DNA of 24,532 bases. It comes from DATAQC01 sp051005135 (lineage in GTDB: Bacteria; Actinomycetota; Acidimicrobiia; Acidimicrobiales; AC-14). Numbering within the stretch: the first letter of the stretch is position 1; each line of letters opens with the position of its first letter. A program made the position numbers and the translations under genes. Shown here one piece after another: positions 1 through 6,037 of this stretch. Below the pieces are notes generated by a model that did no database searches, was not told the origin of the DNA, and saw only the letters and a program-made list of their open reading frames with translations. The DNA lies in NCBI GenBank assembly GCA_051005135.1, contig JBPCJQ010000046.1, positions 1 through 24,532 on the forward strand. Direction: 5' to 3'.

Positions 1-494
1 GCGGGACGCGGGGGGGCGCTTGCGGCCGGGCTGGCCGCGGGGCGGGGCGGCGGGGCAGGCGCGGGGCGGGGGGTGGGCGGCGGGCTCGGGCGAGCCGGGG
101 CAGGTCGGGGCGGGGGCGTGACGGGGCGGGGGCCAGCGAAGTCGGGCTGCTCGCTGGCCGGTCGGCTGGTGACCAGGCGATGAGGAGCCTCGGGCCGGCC
201 ACTGCCTACCTCGGCAGGCTCCACGGGCCGGGAGGCCGTGGCGGCGACCGGCGGGCCGCCTACGGCTGCCGGACGTGCTGAGGCAGGCGCCTTGGCCGGG
301 GGTTCCTCAGGCTGCACCTCGCGGCGCAAGCCTTCGCGCTCGGCCTTGCGTCGCACCCGGTCGGCCTGGGCGTCCTCGATGCTCGAGGAGTGGCTCTTGA
401 CGCCGATCCCGAGCGCGATACACAGGTCGAGCGTCTCCTTGTTGGTAAGCCCGAGCTCTCTTGCCAGCTCGTAGACCCGGATCCTCGCTGCCAA
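1..494 (-). CDS. infB: Translation initiation factor IF-2, N-terminal part (cut by window edge)
   Basis: IF-2 is the GTPase that brings initiator tRNA to the 30S subunit and promotes subunit joining. Only the first 164 codons are present and the frame is open to the left edge. Residues 4-40 form the IF2_N helical domain: the start reads MAARIRVYELARELGL, followed by TNKETLDLCIALGIGVKSHS. After a basic helix (about 45-60), residues 62-164 are a Pro/Ala-rich linker, which explains the extreme G/C composition of bases 1-130. The GTPase domains lie outside the window. The start is a TTG at 492-494, chosen because the IF2_N domain begins directly after it and no ATG or GTG lies in frame nearby. 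GAGGGG sits 3 nt upstream and GGAGGA further up. It is the last gene seen in rimP-nusA-ylxR-infB. Confidence 0.93.
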   Translation of the reverse strand, partial: MAARIRVYELARELGLTNKETLDLCIALGIGVKSHSSSIEDAQADRVRRKAEREGLRREVQPEEPPAKAPASARPAAVGGPPVAATASRPVEPAEVGSGRPEAPHRLVTSRPASEQPDFAGPRPVTPPPRPAPARPSPPPTPRPAPAPPPRPAASPAASAPPRP

Positions 495-511
495 AGTCCC
501 CTCGTATCCTC

Positions 512-571
512 CCCGGAGGCACCTGCCTCCATTTCTGCCGACCCGGAGGCCCCTGCCTCCGCCTCTGCGAC
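512..571 (-). repeat. Two 30-bp tandem repeats forming hairpins in the ylxR-infB gap
   Basis: Units 512-541 and 542-571 match at about 23 of 30 positions. Each contains a near-perfect palindrome (515-530 and 545-560), with GGAGGC pairing to GCCTCC. On the mRNA strand each hairpin therefore carries a GGAGG Shine-Dalgarno-like sequence held in a stem. They lie 18 to 66 nt upstream of the infB TTG start and downstream of the ylxR stop. The repeat and pairing are seen directly; any role in infB translation is inference. Confidence 0.6.
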
Positions 572-599
572 CGCCGGACCTGCGACCCGGACGTCTCCC

Positions 600-911
600 T
601 TACATCCTCCCACGCCCGGCCAAGGGCTCCCGACGAGCCATACCATCACGGAGGCTCGCCACCGCCTCGGTCGTAATCGCGATGCGTAGGGCGCGGTCGA
701 ACGCCCGGCGGCGGGCGGCGGCATCGACACACGACACCGACCCATGGCACAGCCACGCCCCCCGCCCCGCCGACGTGGGGCGCTCGACCAGCCCGCCTCC
801 TGGGGTGGCCACCACCCGCACCAGCTCAGAGGCCCACGTCGTGGTGCGGCAGCCGATGCAGGTGCGGCGAGGCCCGGAAGGGGCGCCGACTGGTCGGTCG
901 CTGGGGCCTAT
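600..911 (-). CDS. ylxR: YlxR/DUF448 family RNA-binding protein, apparent AUA start
   Basis: A small basic protein of the YlxR (DUF448) family, encoded between nusA and infB in many bacteria. Members are nucleic-acid binding; YlxR has been linked to RNase P and to transcription regulation. The product is about 103 residues: RRTCIGCR at 15-22, GRGAWLC at 49-55, and a basic helix AAARRRAFDRALR, all family hallmarks. The start is odd. No ATG, GTG or TTG lies in frame between the nusA stop and the conserved domain. An ATA at 911-909 overlaps the nusA TAG (A-TAG) and has a purine-rich GAGGGGGG 9 nt upstream. The nearest ordinary in-frame start is a GTG at 1004, which would overlap nusA by 97 bases and add about 31 unconserved residues. 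Family identity is firm; the start is uncertain. Confidence 0.88.
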   Translation of the reverse strand: MGPSDRPVGAPSGPRRTCIGCRTTTWASELVRVVATPGGGLVERPTSAGRGAWLCHGSVSCVDAAARRRAFDRALRIAITTEAVASLRDGMARREPLAGRGRM

Positions 912-2092
912 GCCGTCGTTCCCCCCTCGGGAGGCGCCAGCGGGGCCTCCACGGGCGGCGCAGCATGTCCGGGCGGGGGTGCGTCGTCGTCGCCCTTGGA
1001 CCACTGGTCGACCGAGACCGCCTCGCCACCCTCGGCTGGGCGCCATACCATCTCGCCGGCGTCGTTGGTGATCCACTCGCCCTGAGCCCACTCCTCGCCC
1101 GCGTATCCGGCCTCTTCCTCGGCATGCTGGGTCTCGCTCTTGATGTCGACCCGCCAACCGGTCAGGCGCGCCGCCAACCTGGCGTTCTGGCCCTCCTTGC
1201 CGATGGCCAGTGACAGCTGGTAGTCGGGCACGATCACCACCGCGGTCCCCGTGTTCTCGTCGATGCGAACCTGGCTCACCCGGGCGGGCGAGAGGGCCTT
1301 CATCACGAAGTCCTGGGCATCCTCGGAGAAGGGCACGATGTCGACCTTCTCGCCCCTCAGCTCGTTGACGACCATGCGCACGCGGGCCCCCCGGGCGCCG
1401 ACACACGCCCCCACGGGGTCGACATTGGGGTCGTTGGACCACACCGCGATCTTGGTGCGGTGGCCGGGCTCCCGGGCGACGGCCTTGAGCTCGACGACGC
1501 CGTCGCTGATCTCGGGCACCTCCAGTTCGAACAGGCGCTTGATGAGCCCGGGATGGGTGCGGCTGACCACGATCTGAGGGCCCTTGGCGGTCTTGCGCAC
1601 CTCGACGATGTAGGCCTTGAGCCTGGCCCCGTGCTCGTAGCGCTCGTAGGGCACCTGCTCGGCCTGGGGCAGCAGGGCCTCGACCCGCCCAAGGTCGAGG
1701 AGCGTGTAGCGCTGGTCGTTCTGCTGGATGATGCCGGTGACGATCTCGCCCTCGCGCCCGGCGTAGTCCTCGTACTTCATCTCCCGCTCGGCCTCGCGGA
1801 TGCGCTGCAGGATCACCTGCTTCGCCGTCTGGGCGGCGATGCGGCCGAAGTCTGCCGGAGTGTCCTCCCACTCGCGGGTGACGTTGCCGTCCTCGTCGAG
1901 CTCCTGGGCATAGACGTGCATCTCACCCGAGTCGGGGTCGATGGTGACGAAAGCCTCCTCAGCCGCCTCGGGCATGCGCTTGTACGCCGACACCAAGGCA
2001 TTGGCGAGGGCCTCGAGAAGGGTGTCGATGGACACGCCCTTCTCCCGCTCGATGACCTGCAATGCCTCCATGAGCTCGAAGTTGGCGCTCAT
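908..2092 (-). CDS. nusA: Transcription termination/antitermination factor NusA
   Basis: NusA binds RNA polymerase and nascent RNA, modulating pausing, termination and antitermination. The 394-residue product has the RNA-polymerase-binding N-domain (about 1-115), an S1 domain (about 115-180, with EGEIVTGIIQQNDQRY), and two KH domains with GARGAR near 232-237 and the IGKEGQN loop at 297-303. A short acidic, Pro-rich tail (about 325-394) replaces the C-terminal acidic repeats of enterobacterial NusA, as is common in Gram-positives. The ATG at 2092 is preceded by AGGAGG with 5 nt spacing. That site lies inside a 17-codon leader ORF whose TGA overlaps this ATG. The first eight residues, MSANFELM, are repeated in the leader. 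The stop overlaps the presumed ylxR start. Confidence 0.97.
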   Translation of the reverse strand: MSANFELMEALQVIEREKGVSIDTLLEALANALVSAYKRMPEAAEEAFVTIDPDSGEMHVYAQELDEDGNVTREWEDTPADFGRIAAQTAKQVILQRIREAEREMKYEDYAGREGEIVTGIIQQNDQRYTLLDLGRVEALLPQAEQVPYERYEHGARLKAYIVEVRKTAKGPQIVVSRTHPGLIKRLFELEVPEISDGVVELKAVAREPGHRTKIAVWSNDPNVDPVGACVGARGARVRMVVNELRGEKVDIVPFSEDAQDFVMKALSPARVSQVRIDENTGTAVVIVPDYQLSLAIGKEGQNARLAARLTGWRVDIKSETQHAEEEAGYAGEEWAQGEWITNDAGEMVWRPAEGGEAVSVDQWSKGDDDAPPPGHAAPPVEAPLAPPEGGTTA

Positions 2093-2142
2093 GGATGCCT
2101 CCTGGCCGCCAGAGGCGCCATGAGCTCGAAGTTCGCGCTCAT
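2089..2142 (-). CDS. 17-codon leader ORF, frame-shifted duplicate of the nusA start
   Basis: An ATG at 2142-2140 overlaps the rimP TGA (ATGA) and opens a frame reading MSANFELMAPLAARRHP. It ends in a TGA that overlaps the nusA ATG (ATGA). Its first eight residues are identical to those of nusA, and the DNA around both starts, including a GGAGG just upstream, is duplicated with a 50-bp offset. Because 50 is not a multiple of 3, the upstream copy cannot continue into nusA. The leader has its own GGAGG 4 nt before its ATG, and its C-terminal codons (AGG AGG) form the nusA Shine-Dalgarno. Translation as a coupling peptide is plausible but unproven; it could simply be a duplication scar. Confidence 0.5.
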   Translation of the reverse strand: MSANFELMAPLAARRHP

Positions 2143-2648
2143 GAGGCCTCCACCTTGGTCTTGGCCTTTGCCTTGGTCTTGGCCTTCGCCTTGGCCTTGC
2201 CCGGCTTGGGCTTGGGGCCTCCCCACGCGAACACGGTGCGGGCCCGCTCGATGTCGCCGTAAGCCAGGCGGCGGCCGGCCACGGTCACCCCGGCGTCGTC
2301 GGCCGCGTCGAGGATGCCCTCCAACCGGCGGTCACCCTCGGTGCCGGGGCGGGTACGCACGGCCACCGTGGTGCCCACGAACCGGGCGAACTGCGGAGGC
2401 GTGCGCAGGGAGCGCTCGACGCCGGGGCTCGACACCTCCAGCACGTAACGGCCGGGCACGACGTCGTGGCGGTCGAGCTCGTCGGACGCCCGCCTGGAGG
2501 CGTCGCTGATGGCATCGAGGTCGACACCACCGGGACGGTCGACGGTGACCCGCAGGATGGGGCCGTGCTGGTCGACGTCGACCACCTCGAGGCCCTGGGT
2601 GGCCAGGCAGGGCTCGATCACCTCGCGTACGCGATCGGTCACGCTCAC
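2139..2648 (-). CDS. rimP: Ribosome maturation factor RimP
   Basis: RimP acts in 30S subunit maturation before uS12 joins. The 169-residue product has the N-terminal alpha/beta domain (about 1-78) ending in the family signature EVSSPGVER (71-79), then the C-terminal SH3-like domain (about 80-142). From residue 145 the tail is a lysine/alanine repeat (KPKPGKAKAKAK and similar) not found in the core family, probably a flexible RNA-binding extension. The GTG at 2648 was chosen because AGGAGG lies 8 nt upstream. A second GTG at 2642 and a longer frame reaching 2702 exist, but the longer one would run through the terminator-like hairpin. First gene of rimP-nusA-ylxR-infB; its stop overlaps the start of the leader ORF. 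Confidence 0.95.
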   Translation of the reverse strand: MSVTDRVREVIEPCLATQGLEVVDVDQHGPILRVTVDRPGGVDLDAISDASRRASDELDRHDVVPGRYVLEVSSPGVERSLRTPPQFARFVGTTVAVRTRPGTEGDRRLEGILDAADDAGVTVAGRRLAYGDIERARTVFAWGGPKPKPGKAKAKAKTKAKAKTKVEAS

Positions 2649-2687
2649 CTCGGCCACCTCCTTCCTCGCTTCTCTCGTGTGACACAC

Positions 2688-2711
2688 AAAAGCGTGGGCC
2701 ACTGCCCACGC
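2688..2711 (-). terminator. Intrinsic terminator-like hairpin before rimP
   Basis: On the minus strand GCGTGGGC (2711-2704) pairs perfectly with GCCCACGC (2699-2692) across a 4-nt loop and is followed at once by TTTTGTGTGT. This has the form of a Rho-independent terminator. It lies between the PIG-L gene and rimP, about 40 bases upstream of the rimP start. It could end transcripts from the dxr-ispG-PIG-L side, or act as an attenuator in the rimP-nusA leader if the promoter lies upstream. Confidence 0.7.
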
Positions 2712-2747
2712 CTGGTCACAACCCCGTTAGAACAGTAGAGCCACACG

Positions 2748-2753
2748 ACTATA
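2748..2753 (-). promoter_or_regulatory. Candidate -10 element upstream of rimP-nusA operon
   Basis: TATAGT (five of six matches to TATAAT) lies on the minus strand in the only non-coding gap between the PIG-L gene and rimP. No good -35 hexamer is visible 16-18 bases upstream. A start site about 7 bases downstream would place the terminator-like hairpin at 2711-2688 about 30 bases into the leader. Weak call resting on one hexamer and its position. Confidence 0.3.
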
Positions 2754-2786
2754 CCGGGAGATGCCCCCGCCGATGGGCACCAGCCC

Positions 2787-3494
2787 CTAGCGGCGGTAGG
2801 AGATGACCCGGAAGGACTCGGCGTAGTCGTAGCCGTGGGGCTTGCCCATCTCGGACAGGCGCTGGCCCATGAAGCGGGCCACGTCCCAGTCGCCGATCTG
2901 GCTGACGTGTGCCTCCAGGGCGGTGATCTTGCGCTCGAAGGTGGCGGACACGTCCACGACCTCGGGCCCGCCGCCAGGGCCGGTGAGCCACACCTCCTCC
3001 AGCTCGCGCCACGGCGGCAGACCCTCGTCGGTGACGAGCTCGGGAAAGATGGCAGCGGTGGTGCCGCCTGTCATGGTGACGTCGAGCACCGCCTCTCCCA
3101 CTGTCCGGTGGTCGGGGTGGTTCACGAACCAGTCGGTGGGCAGGATCTCGGGGTTGGCCGACACCACCCGGTGGGGCCGGTGATGGCGGAACTGGCGGGA
3201 CAGGTCACGTCGCAACGTCATCCAGTCGGCGGTGGCCACCTCGCTGTCCATGTAGCCCAAGAAGGTGACGTCGCTGACCCCCACGGCCTTGGCCGCCTCC
3301 ATGGACTCGGCCTCGCGCACCCGCCCGAAGACGCCGGGTTCCGACGTCGCGTCCTGCACGCCCTTCTGCCCGGAGGTGACGATCACGTAGCGCACGTCCC
3401 AGCCCTCGTCGACCCACCGGGCGATAGTGCCAGCGCAGCCGAACTCGATGTCGTCGGGATGGGCGCTGACCACCAGGGCGCGTCTGGGCTCCAT
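2787..3494 (-). CDS. PIG-L (LmbE-like) family zinc-dependent deacetylase
   Basis: A 235-residue PIG-L/LmbE superfamily enzyme. These hydrolyse N-acetyl groups from sugar conjugates using zinc; actinobacterial members include MshB (mycothiol synthesis) and Mca (mycothiol S-conjugate amidase). The fold begins with RRALVVSAHPDDIEFGCAGT: the AHPDD motif at 11-15 supplies His12 and Asp15 as zinc ligands, with Asp14 as likely general base. A second motif, NHPDH (125-129), supplies the remaining His. At 235 residues it is shorter than MshB or Mca (about 290-300), so the substrate cannot be named. There is no signal peptide, so it is cytoplasmic. No Shine-Dalgarno precedes the ATG, while a promoter-like -10 lies 7 bases upstream, suggesting a leaderless transcript separate from ispG. 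Confidence 0.9.
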   Translation of the reverse strand: MEPRRALVVSAHPDDIEFGCAGTIARWVDEGWDVRYVIVTSGQKGVQDATSEPGVFGRVREAESMEAAKAVGVSDVTFLGYMDSEVATADWMTLRRDLSRQFRHHRPHRVVSANPEILPTDWFVNHPDHRTVGEAVLDVTMTGGTTAAIFPELVTDEGLPPWRELEEVWLTGPGGGPEVVDVSATFERKITALEAHVSQIGDWDVARFMGQRLSEMGKPHGYDYAESFRVISYRR

Positions 3495-3501
3495 GTCTTA
3501 G

Positions 3502-3531
3502 AGGTTAGGCGGGCACCCTTACTCGGGTCAG
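3502..3531 (-). promoter_or_regulatory. Candidate leaderless promoter for the PIG-L gene
   Basis: CTGACC (3531-3526) and TAACCT (3507-3502) are separated by 18 bases on the minus strand. The -10 ends 7 bases before the ATG of the deacetylase, so the transcript would begin at or next to the start codon. The absence of a Shine-Dalgarno supports this. Each hexamer matches consensus only partly. Confidence 0.4.
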
Positions 3532-4745
3532 CCTTCGAGCTCCTTGTGGATCAGCTCGACGCGCTGCTCCACGGCGTTGGGGTCGTCGCCCTGCTGGTCG
3601 ATCATCGCCTGGCGGGCCGCCTCGGCCTCCTCGGCCGCCCCGGCGTCGGCCGCGGCCAGGCGGGCGTCGACCCCCTCGGCCACCAGGCGCTCGGCCTCCT
3701 CCACCAGGGCCTCGACCATCTGCGCCTCGGGCACGACCCGCACCACCTGTCCCTTCACGAACAGGTGGCCCTTGCCCCGGCCCGCGGCGATGCCCAGATC
3801 GGCCCCCCGGGCCTCGCCCGGACCGTTGACCACGCAGCCCATCACCGCCACATGGATGGGGAGGTTGCGCTCCTGCAGGGCGTCCTGAGCCTCCTTCGCC
3901 ACCGCGATCACGTCGACGTCGGCCCGCCCGCACGACGGGCAGGCGATGAGGTCGAGGCCCTTGCGCTCGCGCAGGCCCAGGGCCTCTAGCAGCTGGCGCC
4001 CGGCCCGGGCCTCCTCCACGGGGTCGGCGGTGAGCGAGTAGCGGATGGTGTCGCCGATGCCTTCGGCCAGCAGGGTGGCGATGCCCGCGGTGGCCTTGAC
4101 CAGCCCGCCCGGCGGGGGCCCGGCCTCGGTGACGCCGAGGTGGAGGGGGTGGTCGGTGACATCGGCCAGCTGGCGGTAGGCCTCGATCATGAGGGCAGGG
4201 TTCGACGCCTTGACCGAGATCTTCACGTCGCTGAAGTCGACGTCGCCCAGGTACGCCAGCTCCCGCTGGGCCGACTCCACCAGGGCTTCAGGGGTGGCCC
4301 CGCCGCGGCGGTCGGCGATGTCGGGGTCGAGAGAGCCGGCATTGACGCCGATGCGGATGGGAACGCCCCGGGCCTTGGCCTCGGTGGCCACCGCCTTCAC
4401 GTGCTCGGGCTTGCGGATGTTGCCGGGGTTGAGACGCAGGCAGGCGACGCCGGCGTCGAGGGCGGCCAGAGCCAGGCGGTACTGGAAGTGGATGTCGGCC
4501 ACGATGGGCACCGGTGAGCGGGGGACGATGCGGGCCAGGCCCTCGGCTGCCTCCGCCTCGTTGCACGTACAGCGCACGATGTCGGCCCCGGCGCCGGCCA
4601 GGGTGTAGATCTGGGCGAGGGTACCCTCCACGTCGGCCGTCTTGGTGATCGTCATCGACTGCACGCTGACGGGCGCTCCCCCACCCACCGCTACTGTCCC
4701 CACCTTGATCTGGCGGGTTGGCCGCCTTGGATAGCGCGAGCTCAC
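3528..4745 (-). CDS. ispG: 4-hydroxy-3-methylbut-2-enyl diphosphate synthase (flavodoxin)
   Basis: IspG (GcpE) is the [4Fe-4S] enzyme of the MEP isoprenoid pathway that reduces ME-cPP to HMBPP. The 405-residue product has a TIM-barrel N-domain (about 10-260) with PVSVQSMTITKTADV, VRCTCNEAEAAEGL and LRLNPGNIR. The C-terminal cluster domain carries Cys269 and Cys272 (CPSCGR) and Cys304 (MGCVVNGPGE), with Glu311 as the fourth ligand in the family. After about residue 355 comes an Ala/Glu-rich tail of some 50 residues beyond the usual end. The GTG at 4745 overlaps the rseP stop (GTGA) with no clear Shine-Dalgarno, so translation is probably coupled. It completes a dxr-rseP-ispG unit conserved in actinobacteria. 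Confidence 0.97.
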   Translation of the reverse strand: MSSRYPRRPTRQIKVGTVAVGGGAPVSVQSMTITKTADVEGTLAQIYTLAGAGADIVRCTCNEAEAAEGLARIVPRSPVPIVADIHFQYRLALAALDAGVACLRLNPGNIRKPEHVKAVATEAKARGVPIRIGVNAGSLDPDIADRRGGATPEALVESAQRELAYLGDVDFSDVKISVKASNPALMIEAYRQLADVTDHPLHLGVTEAGPPPGGLVKATAGIATLLAEGIGDTIRYSLTADPVEEARAGRQLLEALGLRERKGLDLIACPSCGRADVDVIAVAKEAQDALQERNLPIHVAVMGCVVNGPGEARGADLGIAAGRGKGHLFVKGQVVRVVPEAQMVEALVEEAERLVAEGVDARLAAADAGAAEEAEAARQAMIDQQGDDPNAVEQRVELIHKELEG

Positions 4746-6037
4746 TGGAAGGGATTGGCAAGGGGGCGGACGATGTCGAGCCAGATGGAGGTGGCACCGA
4801 GCACGAGGAGCAGGGCCACCATGGCGACGGCGACGGGCATCATCTTGCCCACGTCGGCGTGGTAGCGATGACCCCGGCGGGAACGGATGCGCTCGTAAGT
4901 GGCGATGGCCACATGGCCCCCGTCGAGGGGGAGCAGGGGCACCAGGTTGAACACGCCGACGAAGATGTTGAGCAGCACGAACAACTCGAGCACGGGGAAG
5001 ATGCCGGCGTCGGCAGCCTGGCCGGCGATGCGCACCACACCCACGATGGAGACGGGTCGGTTCGCATCGTTGGCCGATGTCGGTCCATTGGACGTGCCAC
5101 CCGTGAGCTGGGAGGCGTAGTTGCCCAGGCGGTCGGGCGAGAAGAACGAGCCCAGCGCCCCGATCGACGTCCACGTGAGCTCGGCGGTGTCCCTCGCCGC
5201 CCGCACCACGCCCAGCGCGGGGTTGACCTTGTCCACCACCGGCTTGGGCCCCACTCCGATGAAGCCAACCGTCGCGCCGTCGCGGGTGACCTGGGTGGGG
5301 GTCGCACGGAGGGTGACCTTCTCGCCATGACGGAGCGCCACGAACGTGATGGGCTGGCCGGCGCGGGGCTGGATGTAGGGGGGCAGCTCGGCCCAGTCTT
5401 TGGCCGTGATGCCGTCGTAGGAGACGATGCGGTCGCCGACCTGGAAGCCGGCGAGCTGGGCCGGGCTCTCGCCGGTGCGCAGCCGGCTGATATCGCCGAT
5501 GGTGGTGGTGGGCTTGTCGTACTGGGGTATGCCCACGACCGTCCACACGACGGTGAGCACGACCAGGGCGATCACGAAATGCATGGCGATGCCCGCCACC
5601 GCCACCAGCAGGCGGCGGGGGTAGGACTGCTGGCGGTAGGTGCGCGCCTCGTCGGCAGGGTCGACGTCCGCCTCGAGGTTGCTCATCCCGAGGATCTTCA
5701 CGTAGCCACCCAGGGGCAGAGCCTTGACGCCGTACTCCGTCTCGCCCCGACGCACCGACCACAGGCGGGGCCCGAAGCCGAAGAAGAACTCGGTGACCTT
5801 CATGCCCGACAGCTTGGCGGTGAGGAAGTGGCCGGCCTCGTGGGCCATCACCATCCCCACCACGGCCAGCGCGAACGCGACCACCGGGAACGAGCCGGTG
5901 GCCAGCGACAGCACCAGGGCCAAGAAGACGACGGCCACCACCGGGGCGGCCTGCCGCCACCCCTGGTGGCCGATGCCTGGGGGCCCGGCCTTGTCGGGTC
6001 GAGGAGTTGCCGAGGAGTTGTCGTGAACCTGGGTCAT
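4742..6037 (-). CDS. rseP: Site-2 intramembrane zinc protease, RseP family
   Basis: An M50 membrane metalloprotease of the RseP/RasP/Rip1 type, which cleaves membrane-bound anti-sigma factors and signal-peptide remnants within the bilayer. The 431-residue product has a soluble N-terminal stretch, a first membrane segment (about 31-64) leading into HEAGH at 66-70 (His66, His70 and catalytic Glu67), and a second helix (about 142-168). A PDZ domain follows at about 175-250 (TGESPAQLAGFQVGDRIVSYDG). The C-terminal membrane region has LDGGH at 371-375, whose Asp is the third zinc ligand, and a last helix near 400-422. The ATG overlaps the dxr TGA (ATGA) and the stop overlaps the ispG start. Its substrate is not encoded nearby. 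Confidence 0.95.
   Translation of the reverse strand: MTQVHDNSSATPRPDKAGPPGIGHQGWRQAAPVVAVVFLALVLSLATGSFPVVAFALAVVGMVMAHEAGHFLTAKLSGMKVTEFFFGFGPRLWSVRRGETEYGVKALPLGGYVKILGMSNLEADVDPADEARTYRQQSYPRRLLVAVAGIAMHFVIALVVLTVVWTVVGIPQYDKPTTTIGDISRLRTGESPAQLAGFQVGDRIVSYDGITAKDWAELPPYIQPRAGQPITFVALRHGEKVTLRATPTQVTRDGATVGFIGVGPKPVVDKVNPALGVVRAARDTAELTWTSIGALGSFFSPDRLGNYASQLTGGTSNGPTSANDANRPVSIVGVVRIAGQAADAGIFPVLELFVLLNIFVGVFNLVPLLPLDGGHVAIATYERIRSRRGHRYHADVGKMMPVAVAMVALLLVLGATSIWLDIVRPLANPFQ

Noticed and set aside
1..130. Extremely G-rich stretch as a possible origin or G-quadruplex regulatory element
   Set aside because: It is the Pro/Ala-rich linker of IF-2 read from the opposite strand, with an uninterrupted frame.
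260..745. 161-codon minus-strand frame with a repeated EAGASG motif across the ylxR-infB gap
   Set aside because: It overlaps infB and ylxR in another frame; the repeat merely reflects the 30-bp DNA repeat.
600..1871. 423-codon minus-strand frame containing ylxR
   Set aside because: The upstream 300 codons are an out-of-frame reading of nusA; only the last 103 codons match YlxR.
3528..5960. 810-codon minus-strand frame suggesting a fusion upstream of ispG
   Set aside because: Only the part from 4745 down is IspG; the rest is an out-of-frame reading of rseP, which is intact in its own frame.
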